Origin: AP-15 sp963703855
GTDB taxonomy: Bacteria; Pseudomonadota; Alphaproteobacteria; ATCC43930; CGMCC-115725
DNA: 64,000 bases
NCBI GenBank assembly: GCA_963703855.1
Contig: CAVPFW010000022.1
Span: 186,001 to 250,000 of the forward strand
Direction: 5' to 3'
The position numbers and the translations under genes were made by a program. Below are positions 20,530-28,763 of this stretch, one piece after another (within the stretch, counting starts at the first letter, position 1; each line of letters starts with the position of its first letter). Below the pieces are notes generated by a model. That model worked only from the letters and a program-made list of their open reading frames with translations. It was not told the DNA's origin and did no database searches.

Positions 20530-20675
20530 CCGCGGGCCTCCGGCCCGCCTGCGGGCGGGACGCCCGCGCTCCGATCACCGCACCCGAGGCGGGCCCTCAC
20601 CCTTCCCCTCGCCTTCGCGATGGGCCCCTTCCCTCTCCCGCATTGCGGGAGAGGGTGCCGAGCGGAGCACGGGTA
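20530..20675. repeat. Mixed palindromic repeats (families E and A)
   Basis: The first part (GGGCCTCCGGCCCGCCTGC then GGGACGCCCGCGCTCC) is an imperfect GC palindrome; the second part (CCCTCACCC ... CTCTCCCGCATTGCGGGAGAGGG) is a clear family A hairpin. Together they fill the space between the alcohol dehydrogenase remnant and the VOC gene, possibly upstream of the former. Confidence 0.65.
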
Positions 20676-20697
20676 AGGGCGACGACGCCTCCCAGCC

Positions 20698-21660
20698 TTA
20701 CATCGCCGCCATACGGCCGGCGCGGCGCTTGGCGAGCGGCGTGGCGGGTTCCACCACGGGCGGCGCCTGCAGCTTTTTGGTCGAGCGCGGCAAGGTCCAG
20801 TCCCACTCGTCCGCGCCCATCTGATAGTGGCGGTTGTTCTGCGATGGGTTGCGGTTGACCATGTGACGGTTGTAGAGCGGGTGGGTGACGCTGCGGACCT
20901 CGTGCTCGATCGTGAACAGGCATTTGCCGGTGTCGAGGCAGGCGATGTCCTGCCAGCGGTACTGGTACTGATCGCTCTCCTCGGTGATCAGCCCGCGCTT
21001 TTCGAGCTCGTCATGCGGGCCCGAGAATTCCTGGGCATAGACCTGCAGGTGATGGCCGTCGAACTCCGGCAGTTTCTGGTCGGTCTCGCGGAAGACCAGC
21101 TCCTGCTTCATCCCGACGCAGACATGGGCGGCGCGGCCCTCGCCGTTCTCCTTGACCTTCGCCGGCGCGTAGAAGATCTCGCGGTAGAAGCGCGCGATGC
21201 CGTCGGCGGTCCCCTCCGGCACGGTGAACTCGACATAGCCCATGCCGAGATTGATCGCGCCGAACCGCTCTTCATCCGGCTCGTAGAGGCGGAACTTGTT
21301 GCCCCACGGACAGGTCGCCTCGACATAGGCGTTGTGCTGCTTGCAGTCGAATTTGGTGTCGGCGAGCTTTTTCTTGGCCTCGCCGAGGCGTTCGCACAGC
21401 TCCTCGAGCGACGGAACCACGAGGCCGACATGGCCGCGCAGCACGTTCGGGTCGCCGGTCGGCAGATGGAACTGGCTCTTGCCGACATTGACCCACATGT
21501 TGTTGGTGCCGGGGAACATGAAGGGGTCGCGGGTCAGGCCGAGCGCCGAGAGATAGAACTCGGACGCCAGCCCTTGATTGTTGACTCTGAGATTGACGTG
21601 TTCGAGACCGACGAGATTGCCGAGATCCTCGGCCGTGCGGTCGTAGAGTTGTTGCGCCAT
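20698..21660 (-). CDS. VOC-family (glyoxalase/extradiol-dioxygenase-like) protein
   Basis: The 320-residue protein has two vicinal-oxygen-chelate modules: LEHVNLRVNN with SEFYLSALGL and LRGHVGLVVPSLEEL in the first half, then GYVEFTVPEGTADGIARFY and GHHLQVYAQE in the second. Candidate metal ligands are the histidines of LEHV and GHHL. Such proteins include extradiol dioxygenases and related lyases, which would fit the broken maleylacetate-reductase-like gene next door. A GGAGGACCCCG leader precedes the ATG. The reaction cannot be fixed. Confidence 0.85.
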   Translation of the reverse strand: MAQQLYDRTAEDLGNLVGLEHVNLRVNNQGLASEFYLSALGLTRDPFMFPGTNNMWVNVGKSQFHLPTGDPNVLRGHVGLVVPSLEELCERLGEAKKKLADTKFDCKQHNAYVEATCPWGNKFRLYEPDEERFGAINLGMGYVEFTVPEGTADGIARFYREIFYAPAKVKENGEGRAAHVCVGMKQELVFRETDQKLPEFDGHHLQVYAQEFSGPHDELEKRGLITEESDQYQYRWQDIACLDTGKCLFTIEHEVRSVTHPLYNRHMVNRNPSQNNRHYQMGADEWDWTLPRSTKKLQAPPVVEPATPLAKRRAGRMAAM

Positions 21661-21775
21661 CGGGGTCCTCCAAATTCGGCGGACAGCTTCCTGCTGCCCA
21701 GCCTTACGGTATCGGCGTGCGAAACGCGACCGACCGGCTTGCGGAGCGCCGCGTCGTCGCCGGCATGCGCCGACA

Positions 21776-22177
21776 TCAAAACAGCTTTTCGAGCCTTTCG
21801 TCTACCGGCACGCGATATCCGTTGGCAAGAGCGTTGGTTTCATTGGCCATGCCGACGACCGCCAGCAGCTCGGCCAGCATCTGCGGGGTCATGCCCTGCT
21901 TTTTTGCCGCTGCGGCGTGCGAGGCGGTGCAATAGGCGCAGCCGTTGCTGGCGCTGACCGCGAGATAAACGAGCTCCTTGGTCAACGGGTCGAGCGCGCC
22001 CGGAGACATCACCTGCTTGATGCTCTCCCAGGTGCGGCGCAAGGTCGGCGGGTCGTTGGCCAGCGCCATCCAGAAATTGTTGATCCAGTCGGTGTCGCGG
22101 CTCCGCATGATGTCGTCATAGACGGCGCGCACCTCGGCGCTCGCCCGGTCGTAGTCGATCAGCGGCACCATCGTCAT
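21776..22177 (-). CDS. Carboxymuconolactone decarboxylase/AhpD-like protein
   Basis: The 133-residue protein has the AhpD-like CxxCxxxH motif, Cys80, Cys83 and His87 in GCAYCTASH, in an all-helical fold. Members are either thiol-disulfide oxidoreductases supporting peroxiredoxins or carboxymuconolactone decarboxylases; the cysteine pair favours the former. The ATG at 22177 has GGAGG five bases beyond a short spacer and overlaps the stop of the upstream DUF962 gene by four bases, so the pair is translationally coupled. Confidence 0.87.
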   Translation of the reverse strand: MTMVPLIDYDRASAEVRAVYDDIMRSRDTDWINNFWMALANDPPTLRRTWESIKQVMSPGALDPLTKELVYLAVSASNGCAYCTASHAAAAKKQGMTPQMLAELLAVVGMANETNALANGYRVPVDERLEKLF

Positions 22178-22497
22178 CGGCTTCCTCCCGCACCCGCGCG
22201 GCGCAGTTCCCCGCCGAGCCGCCCGCACACGAACAGCCCCAGCATACGGAAATCGCTGACCAGCGACCAGCCTGGATGCCCGAAAGTCTGCGGCCGATTG
22301 TGCTCGAAGGCGAAATGGCCGAGCCAGGCCAACGCATAGCCCGCGACCGGCGCCGCCATCAGCCAGCGCCAATCGCGCGTGATGCCGGCCACGACCAACG
22401 CCGCGAGCCCGAGAACCGTGCCGAGATAGTGCAGCGCGCGGGTGCGCGGATCGCGGTGCGCCGCCAGATAACGCCGCCAGAACTCGGCGTAGCTCAT
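22174..22497 (-). CDS. DUF962/Mpo1-like membrane protein
   Basis: This 107-residue protein contains the DUF962 pattern: HYLGTVLGLAALV, then LAWLGHFAFEHNRPQTF and GHPGWSLVSDFRML, with three short hydrophobic segments. The yeast relative Mpo1 is an iron(II)-dependent dioxygenase of 2-hydroxy fatty acids, and the conserved histidines here (HYLGT, GHF, EHN) could be its ligands. The start at 22497 (MSYAEFWRRYL) is preferred over an upstream frame. It is coupled to the AhpD-like gene. Confidence 0.82.
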   Translation of the reverse strand: MSYAEFWRRYLAAHRDPRTRALHYLGTVLGLAALVVAGITRDWRWLMAAPVAGYALAWLGHFAFEHNRPQTFGHPGWSLVSDFRMLGLFVCGRLGGELRRAGAGGSR

Positions 22498-22578
22498 GGT
22501 GCGCGATGCTTGTAAAGCGGGGGCCGGCATCGTAAGTCAGCAGCCATCATTCTTCCTTTTCGGCTGCGGGGTCGCGAC

Positions 22579-23649
22579 ATGGGTTTCAAGGTAGCGGTGG
22601 TCGGCGCCACCGGCAATGTCGGCCGCGAGATCCTCAGCATTCTCGCCGAGCGCGACTTCCCGGCCGACGAAGTCGTGGCGCTGGCTTCGGCGCACTCGAT
22701 CGGCAGGGAGGTATCGTTCGGCGACGACGACATCCTCAAGGTGCAGAACCTCGAAACCTTCGACTTCCACGGCATCGATATCGTGCTGTCCTCGCCCGGC
22801 GCCAAGGTGTCGGCCCAGTTCGCGCCGCGTGCGGCAAAGGCCGGGGCGGTGGTGATCGACAACACCTCGCAGTTCCGCATGGAGCCCGGTGTGCCGCTGG
22901 TCGTGCCCGAGGTCAATCCCAAGGCGATCGGCGAATTCCAAAAGCGCAGCATCATCGCCAACCCGAACTGCTCGACGATCCAGATGGTGGTGGCGCTGAA
23001 GCCGCTGCACGACCTGGCCCATATCAAGCGGGTGGTGGTCGCCACCTATCAGTCGGTCTCCGGGGCCGGCCGCGCCGCGATGGACGAATTGTTCAATCAG
23101 ACCCGGGCGATCTTCGTCAACGATCCGGTCAAGCACGAGCAGTTCACCAAGCAGATCGCGTTCAACGTGATCCCGCATATCGATGTCTTCATGGATGACG
23201 GCGCCACCAAGGAAGAATGGAAGATGGCGGCCGAGACCCGCAAGATTCTCGATCCCGACATCGCGGTCACCGCGACCTGCGTGCGCGTGCCGGTCTTCAT
23301 CGGACATGGCGAGGCGGTCAATGTCGAGTTCGAGCAGGCGCTCAGCGCGGATATGGCGCGGGCGGCGCTGCGCCGCGCCCCCGGCGTCACGGTCCTCGAC
23401 CACCGCGCCGACGAGGGCTATGTGACCCCAGCCGAAGCGGCCGGCGAGGACCAGGTTTATGTCAGCCGCATTCGCCGCGACCCGACCGTCCCGCACGGGC
23501 TCAATCTGTGGGTGGTCGCCGACAATCTGCGCAAGGGAGCAGCACTCAACGCAGTGCAGATCGCCGAAATCCTGGTCGCCGAATATCTCGGCGGCAAGCG
23601 CGCCCCCGCCCGCTCCAACGTCGAGCCGCTGCGCCGCAGGGCCGGGTAA
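22579..23649 (+). CDS. asd: Aspartate-semialdehyde dehydrogenase
   Basis: Asd reduces aspartyl phosphate to the semialdehyde, the branch point to lysine, threonine, methionine and diaminopimelate. The 356-residue product has the NADP loop VVGATGNVGREIL, SSPGAKVS, the catalytic Cys131 in NPNCSTIQMV, YQSVSGAGR, and a late HGEAVNVEF holding the substrate-binding histidine. Length is normal apart from a short arginine-rich tail. It is divergent from the DUF962 gene by about 80 bases, so promoters for both must lie there. thrC, another gene of the pathway, is 13 kb away. Confidence 0.96.
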   Translation: MGFKVAVVGATGNVGREILSILAERDFPADEVVALASAHSIGREVSFGDDDILKVQNLETFDFHGIDIVLSSPGAKVSAQFAPRAAKAGAVVIDNTSQFRMEPGVPLVVPEVNPKAIGEFQKRSIIANPNCSTIQMVVALKPLHDLAHIKRVVVATYQSVSGAGRAAMDELFNQTRAIFVNDPVKHEQFTKQIAFNVIPHIDVFMDDGATKEEWKMAAETRKILDPDIAVTATCVRVPVFIGHGEAVNVEFEQALSADMARAALRRAPGVTVLDHRADEGYVTPAEAAGEDQVYVSRIRRDPTVPHGLNLWVVADNLRKGAALNAVQIAEILVAEYLGGKRAPARSNVEPLRRRAG

Positions 23650-23740
23650 CGCGCTGCGACCGGAACAGCCTCGCCCCCAAATCGGCCTCCCCTCTTTTTG
23701 GCGGGCACGCGCGCCCCTCTCCCTGAGCACCCTTCCTTGC

Positions 23741-23845
23741 GCCCCGTGGCCGGGCTTGGCCCGGCCATCCACGCCTTCGCCCGGCGCGGCCGTTTTGGCT
23801 GCCAAGACGTGGATGCCCGGATCAAGTCCGGGCAAGGCGAGTTAC
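23741..23845. repeat. Palindromic repeat, family C
   Basis: The gap of about 320 bases between asd and yejE holds GCCGGGCTTGGCCCGGCC with ATCCACGCC, then GTGGATGCCCGGATCAAGTCCGGGC. It is a long imperfect inverted repeat, related to those at about 25081, 28678, 40651 and 57745. Nothing else is recognised in the gap. Confidence 0.7.
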
Positions 23846-23972
23846 TTGGAGGAGCAAAGGTCGAGAGAACCTTGCCGAGCTTGTGTCGATTGGGGAAACA
23901 GACGCTGTCGCACTTTGTTCGGAGGTGAGGGCCGCAAGTGACCGGTCTCGGCGGTTTGTTCCCGGTAGAAAT

Positions 23973-25058
23973 ATGACGGCTCAACCGGCGCCGGCCCGCG
24001 TTGCCTACCCCGTGCCCGATCGCTTTCTCGGGCTGCCGATCGCGCCGCTGACCCGGCGCCGGCTCGACAGCTTTCGCCGCAACCGGCGCGGCTTCTGGTC
24101 GCTGTGGATCTTCCTCGCGCTGTTCACCCTGTCGCTGTTCGCCGAGTTCATCGCCGACGACCGGCCGATCCTGGTCCGCTATGACGGCGCCTGGTATTTC
24201 CCAATCTTCACCGATTACCCGGAGACCGCGTTCGGCGGCGAGTTCCCGACCGCGGCCGACTACCGCGATCCGGAGGTGCAAAAGCTGATCGAGGCCAAGG
24301 GCTGGATGATGTGGCCGCCGATCCCGTTCAGCTACAACACGATCAACTACAATCTGCCGAGCCCGGCGCCGTCCCCGCCGTCGCGGGTCAACTGGCTGGG
24401 CACCGACGATCAGGGCCGCGATGTGACCGCCCGCCTGATCTACGGTTTTCGCATCTCGGTGCTGTTCGGGCTGACCCTGACCCTTTTCTCCTCGGTGATC
24501 GGGGTCGCCGCCGGCGCGGTCCAGGGCTATTTCGGCGGCATCGTCGATCTCGGCTTTCAGCGCTTTATCGAGATCTGGTCCGGCTTGCCGGTGCTCTATC
24601 TGCTGATCATCATGGCGAGCTTTGTCGAGCCCAATTTCTGGTGGCTCTTGGGCCTGATGCTGCTGTTCTCGTGGATGGGCCTGGTCGACGTGGTGCGCGC
24701 CGAGTTCCTCCGCGCGCGCAATTTCGACTATGTGCGCGCGGCCCGCGCGCTCGGCGTCTCCGACCGGGTCATCATCCTGCGCCATGTATTGCCGAACGCG
24801 ACGGTGGCGACGATCACCTTTCTGCCGTTCATCCTGAACGGCTCGATCACGACCCTGACCTCGCTCGATTTCCTGGGGTTCGGGTTGCCGCCGGGGTCGC
24901 CCTCGCTGGGCGAATTATTGGCCCAAGGCAAGGCCAATCTGCAGGCGCCCTGGCTCGGGCTGACCGCGTTCTTCGTGCTGGCGCTGATGCTGAGCCTCCT
25001 GATCTTTGTCGGCGAAGCCGTGCGCGACGCTTTCGACCCGCGCAAGGTGACCGTGTGA
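23973..25058 (+). CDS. yejE: Peptide/nickel-type ABC permease, YejE-like
   Basis: The 361-residue inner-membrane permease has a TM segment near residues 32-52, a long periplasmic loop (DDRPILVRYDGAWYFPIF, FPTAADYRDP), GTDDQGRDVTARLIYGFRIS as the family entry to the second TM, and the EAA loop in RAARALGVSDRVIILRHVLPNA. These features are those of YejE, which with YejB forms the channel of the microcin C/oligopeptide importer YejABEF. Neither yejA nor yejB lies upstream; instead asd and a repeat are found. The ATPase gene overlaps by four bases. Confidence 0.9.
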   Translation: MTAQPAPARVAYPVPDRFLGLPIAPLTRRRLDSFRRNRRGFWSLWIFLALFTLSLFAEFIADDRPILVRYDGAWYFPIFTDYPETAFGGEFPTAADYRDPEVQKLIEAKGWMMWPPIPFSYNTINYNLPSPAPSPPSRVNWLGTDDQGRDVTARLIYGFRISVLFGLTLTLFSSVIGVAAGAVQGYFGGIVDLGFQRFIEIWSGLPVLYLLIIMASFVEPNFWWLLGLMLLFSWMGLVDVVRAEFLRARNFDYVRAARALGVSDRVIILRHVLPNATVATITFLPFILNGSITTLTSLDFLGFGLPPGSPSLGELLAQGKANLQAPWLGLTAFFVLALMLSLLIFVGEAVRDAFDPRKVTV

Positions 25059-26848
25059 GCGGGGACAGCAGGAGCCCGGAGCCTGCCCCTGGCTCGAACA
25101 CGGGACCGGCAACTGCACGCGCATTCACCCCCGGTTCAAGCCCGGGGCAGGCTTCGGACCCCCGCTTCAGCGCCGGCGACAACGGCTCGCTTCGTCTCGG
25201 GGAAACCGCGACCGAGCGGGTGCCGAGCAGCACACCCCTGCTCGACGTGCGAAATCTCAGCGTCACCTTTGCCGGCCGCGGCCGGGCGGCGGCGGTGGAC
25301 GCCGTCAAGGGCGTGTCGCTTTCGCTCGACCGCGGCGAAACCTTGGCCCTGGTCGGCGAGAGCGGCTCGGGCAAGAGCGTTACGGCGTTGTCGATCCTCC
25401 AGCTGCTGCCCTACCCGCTCGCCGCGCACGGGCCGCAGAGCAGCATCCGCTTTGCCGGCGAGGAGCTGATCGGGGCCTCGCCCGAGCAATTGCGCCGGGT
25501 CCGCGGCGATCGCGTCGGCATCGTCTTTCAGGAGCCGATGACATCGCTGAACCCGCTGCACACCTTGGAGCGGCAGGTTGCCGAAATCCTGCTCGTGCAT
25601 CGGCGGATGTCGCCGCGGGCGGCGCGCGGGCGCACCCTCGAATTGCTGCGGCTGGTCGGCCTGCCCGACGCCGAAAGCCGGCTCGGCGCCTACCCGCACC
25701 AGCTCTCGGGCGGCCAGCGCCAGCGGGTCATGATCGCGATGGCGATCGCCAACGAGCCCGACATGCTGATCGCCGACGAGCCGACGACGGCGCTCGACGT
25801 GACGATCCAGGCCCAGGTTCTGGCGCTGCTGCGCGAGCTGAGGGATCAGCTCGGCATGGCGCTCTTGCTGATCACCCACGATCTGACGATCGTGCGCCGG
25901 ATGGCCGAGCGGGTCGCGGTCATGACCAGCGGCGAGATCGTCGAGAGCGGGCCGACCGACGCGATCTTCGACCGGCCGCGCCATCCCTACACCAGGCGCC
26001 TGCTGGCGGCGGAGCCCAAAGGCCGGGCCGCGCCGGCCCGCGCCGGGGCACCGCTGCTGATCGAGGCGGAAGCGCTGCGCGTCTGGTTCCCGATCCGGCG
26101 CGGTGTGCTGCGCCTGGTCAGGGGGCACGTCAAGGCGGTCGACGGCGTCTCGCTCGCGCTGCGCGCCGGCATGACCTTGGGCGTCGTCGGCGAGAGCGGC
26201 TCGGGCAAAACGACGCTCGGCCTGGCGCTGTTGCGCCTGACCGCAGCGACGGGGCAGATCCGCTTTGCCGGCCGCGACATCGAGGGGTTGACCCACCGGC
26301 AGCTGCGGCCGTTGCGGCGCGAGATGCAGATCGTCTTCCAGGACCCCTATTCGAGCCTGTCGCCGCGGCTTTCGGTGGCGCAGATCGTCGAAGAGGGCCT
26401 CAAAGTGCATCGCTTGTCGGCAAATGCCGCCGAGCGGCGGCGACTGATCGAGACCGCGCTTGCCGAAGTCGGACTCGATCCGGCCGCGGCTGATCGCTAT
26501 CCCCATGAATTTTCCGGCGGCCAGCGCCAGAGGGTTGCGATCGCGCGCGCCCTGGTCCTCGAACCGCGCCTGGTCGTGCTCGACGAGCCGACCTCGGCGC
26601 TCGACATGTCGGTGCAGGCGCAGATCGTCGAATTGCTGCGCGAATTGCAGATGCGCCGCGGCCTCGGCTACCTGTTCATCAGCCACGATCTGCGCGTGGT
26701 GCGCGCGCTCGCCCACGAGATCCTGGTCATGAAGGACGGCCGTATCGTCGAGGCCGGACCGACCGAGCAGATCATGACCCAGCCCCGGCACCCCTACACC
26801 CGCGCCCTGATGGCCGCCGCCTTCGACCTCGCCCCCGCTTCTGCCTAA
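25055..26848 (+). CDS. yejF: Dual-ATPase ABC transporter subunit, YejF-like, with repeat-encoded amino-terminal extension
   Basis: The 597-residue protein has two ATP-binding cassettes. The first has Walker A GESGSGKS, signature LSGGQRQRV and Walker B LIADEPTTALD; the second has GESGSGKT, FSGGQRQRV and VVLDEPTSALD. Both end in the oligopeptide-transporter region HPYTRRLL or HPYTRALM. The start is the GTG at 25055 that overlaps the yejE stop (GTGTGA). Between this and the first strand LLDVRNLSVTF lie about 56 residues of low-complexity sequence (SPEPAPGSNTGPAT and so on) translated from a dispersed repeat; relatives begin almost directly with the ATPase strand. It energises the YejE channel. 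Confidence 0.92.
   Translation: MSGDSRSPEPAPGSNTGPATARAFTPGSSPGQASDPRFSAGDNGSLRLGETATERVPSSTPLLDVRNLSVTFAGRGRAAAVDAVKGVSLSLDRGETLALVGESGSGKSVTALSILQLLPYPLAAHGPQSSIRFAGEELIGASPEQLRRVRGDRVGIVFQEPMTSLNPLHTLERQVAEILLVHRRMSPRAARGRTLELLRLVGLPDAESRLGAYPHQLSGGQRQRVMIAMAIANEPDMLIADEPTTALDVTIQAQVLALLRELRDQLGMALLLITHDLTIVRRMAERVAVMTSGEIVESGPTDAIFDRPRHPYTRRLLAAEPKGRAAPARAGAPLLIEAEALRVWFPIRRGVLRLVRGHVKAVDGVSLALRAGMTLGVVGESGSGKTTLGLALLRLTAATGQIRFAGRDIEGLTHRQLRPLRREMQIVFQDPYSSLSPRLSVAQIVEEGLKVHRLSANAAERRRLIETALAEVGLDPAAADRYPHEFSGGQRQRVAIARALVLEPRLVVLDEPTSALDMSVQAQIVELLRELQMRRGLGYLFISHDLRVVRALAHEILVMKDGRIVEAGPTEQIMTQPRHPYTRALMAAAFDLAPASA
25081..25170. repeat. Family C repeat inside the 5' end of yejF
   Basis: GGGGCAGGCTTCGGACCCCC at about 25144 matches a GGGGCAAGCTCTGGACCCCC stretch at about 40677, and both are preceded by GCCTGCCCCTG. 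The copy here is read in frame and supplies most of the extra amino-terminal residues of YejF. Confidence 0.75.
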
Positions 26849-26920
26849 GCTCGCCAGCGCTTATCGCCCGAGCTTCAGCTCGACCGCGGCGCCTTGGGCG
26901 CAACGTTCGGAGACGCCGGT

Positions 26921-27241
26921 TCACAGCGCGATCTTCGTTTCCATTCTGACCGTGTCGTAATCGGCACGCAGCCCGCTGTCGTCACGATCCAGCAGCCCCG
27001 CTTCGACTAGCGCATGCACATCCGCGTGGATGCGCCGGTAATCCCGACCGAGCGCGATCGCGAGAGCACGGATGCTGCGGGCAGGGTGCCGATGCACGTG
27101 GCGCAGCAACTCCACCCGCCTCGGCGTCATGATTTGCGAGAAGGCGTCGAAATTCTCGAAGCCTACATGCCGTTCGGCGTTCTCCGGTGTCAACTCGCCG
27201 CGCTCCGCGCGATGCCAGGCATCGACGAAGCGACGGCCCAT
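26921..27241 (-). CDS. TumA-like helix-turn-helix antitoxin/regulator
   Basis: The 106-residue protein carries a winged helix: MTPRRVELLRHVHRHPARSI then RALAIALGRDYRRIHADVHAL, as in the HVO_A0114/TumA antitoxin family. It opens MGRRFVDAWHRAERGE, which is usually preceded by 10-15 further residues; the upstream codons GADFLDD are in frame but no ATG or GTG is found, so the amino terminus may be short. The TumE toxin gene (DUF6516) that normally precedes tumA is not recognisable upstream. Tandem CGTTATA repeats lie at 27294-27307. It is probably a solitary remnant that may still bind DNA. Confidence 0.72.
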   Translation of the reverse strand: MGRRFVDAWHRAERGELTPENAERHVGFENFDAFSQIMTPRRVELLRHVHRHPARSIRALAIALGRDYRRIHADVHALVEAGLLDRDDSGLRADYDTVRMETKIAL

Positions 27242-27293
27242 GTCATCGAGAAAATCAGCTCCGCAGCCGGCATATGGCGAGCTATTGCTCAGC

Positions 27294-27307
27294 CGTTATA
27301 CGTTATA
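27294..27307. repeat. Tandem CGTTATA repeats upstream of the TumA-like gene
   Basis: Two adjacent perfect copies of CGTTATA lie about 55 bases before the start of the winged-helix gene in an AT-rich pocket. A TTGACG (minus strand, 27311-27316) is next to them. They may form an operator for the antitoxin, but no promoter with standard spacing could be assembled. Confidence 0.35.
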
Positions 27308-27546
27308 TGGCGTCAAGAGGTATATGGCTCCAGAGTGCATAGGAGCGGCCAAACGACCCTCCACGCACCCTCGGATGGCAGCAGGCTGCTCGAAAGCACC
27401 AGACCTTCCGCCCTAGCCCTGCCCCATGCGACGGGCTTGCCGGCGGGCGGGGCGGCGTGGAATTCTGCGGGCCGGGGTGATGGCGGCGGCGCGCGAGGCC
27501 CCGGGTGCCGCGACGCTATCGCAGGGTCACAGTCGGAGGGAGCGGG

Positions 27547-28470
27547 ATGCGCATCGTCATCGTCGGCCAGCAGGCCTTTGGCAAGGCCGCGCTGGATGCC
27601 TTTATCGCGCGTGGCGACGAGGTTGCCGGCGTGTTCGCGGCGCCCGACAAACCCGGCGCCAGACCCGACCCGCTGGTCGCCGCGGCCCAAGAGCGCGGCC
27701 TCGTGGTCCACCGCTTTCCGCGCTATTCGAGCGACGAGGCGCAATCGGCGCTGGCCGATCTCAAAGCCGATCTCGGCGTCATGGCCTATGTGCTGCTGTT
27801 CGCCCCGCCCGAATTCTGCGCGATCCCCAAGCACGGGATGATCCAGTTCCACCCCTCCCTGCTGCCACTCCATCGCGGGCCGTCCTCGATCCCGTGGGCG
27901 ATCATGCGCGGGCGCAGCGAGACCGGGTTGTCGATCTTTCGCCCGACCCCCGGCCTCGACGAAGGGCCGGTCATCCTGCAAAAGCGCGTGCCGATCGGCC
28001 GCGACGACACCGCCGGCTCGCTTTATTTCGACAAGATCTTTCCGATGGGGGTCGAGGCATTGGTCGAGGCCGCCGATCTCGTGGTCAAGGGCCGGGCGAC
28101 CGAAACCACCCAGGACGAGAGCCGCGCCACTTATGAGGGCTGGGTGCGCGACGCGGAGTCGCGGATCAACTGGGCGAGCCACGTCGATTTCATCTACGAT
28201 TTGATCCGCGGCTGCAACCCGGCGCCCGGCGCCTGGACCATGTTCGGCGAGCAGAAGCTCTATCTGTTCGACGCGAAGAAGATCCCCGCCGCGACCTTTG
28301 GCGCGGTGCGCGGCAAGAAGATCGGCGAGGTCGTCTCGGCCGGCCCCGAGGGGCTGCGCATCCTGGCGCAGGGCGGCTGTGTCGAGGTCTCGCGGGTGCG
28401 CCTCGACGCCGGCGCCAAGATCGCCGCGAGCGAGGCCGGCATCGCCGCCGGAACCATCCTCGGGAGCTAG
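27547..28470 (+). CDS. Formyltransferase-family protein, like the hydrolase domain of 10-formyl-THF dehydrogenase
   Basis: The 307-residue product has a formyl-transfer Rossmann domain (MRIVIVGQQAFGKAALDAF, VAGVFAAPDKPG, catalytic His102 in FHPSLLPLHRG and Asp138 in GLDEGPV) and a carboxy-terminal FMT_C barrel (TYEGWVRDAESRINW, PAPGAWTMF). The block around His102 is nearer to the hydrolase half of animal ALDH1L1 than to Fmt: the Asn two residues before His in Fmt is Gln here. It may hydrolyse or transfer the formyl group of 10-formyltetrahydrofolate. GGAGGGAGCGGG precedes the ATG. A role in tRNA formylation is unlikely. Confidence 0.85.
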   Translation: MRIVIVGQQAFGKAALDAFIARGDEVAGVFAAPDKPGARPDPLVAAAQERGLVVHRFPRYSSDEAQSALADLKADLGVMAYVLLFAPPEFCAIPKHGMIQFHPSLLPLHRGPSSIPWAIMRGRSETGLSIFRPTPGLDEGPVILQKRVPIGRDDTAGSLYFDKIFPMGVEALVEAADLVVKGRATETTQDESRATYEGWVRDAESRINWASHVDFIYDLIRGCNPAPGAWTMFGEQKLYLFDAKKIPAATFGAVRGKKIGEVVSAGPEGLRILAQGGCVEVSRVRLDAGAKIAASEAGIAAGTILGS

Positions 28471-28494
28471 ACCATAGTCTTTCGGACCGGAACA

Positions 28495-28740
28495 TTATCT
28501 CGTCGCCCCCGCGCAAGCGGGGGTCCAGGACGACCGCACGTCACTCGCCCCTGGGTTCCCACCTTCGCAAGCGGGGGCACGGAACCCGTCAGGGCCTGCG
28601 GCCGGCCGCGCCAATAGGCCGGACACATGACCGCAAGCCACTGCCGATGCACAAACGCCAAACAATCCTTGCAGACCGGAGGCCATCCACGCCTGTCCTC
28701 GGGCTGGCCGCAGGCCCGGCCCGCGGGCCGGCGATGACAT
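28495..28740. repeat. Family B and C palindromic repeats between convergent genes
   Basis: CGTCGCCCCCGCGCAAGCGGGGGTCCAGG at the left is family B, and CCATCCACGCC...GGCCGCAGGCCCGGCCCGCGGGCCGG at the right is family C-like. They occupy most of the 293 bases between the formyltransferase and imuB, which converge here. No gene is visible. Confidence 0.65.
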
Positions 28741-28763
28741 CCGTGCTCGGCTGACATATCGCG

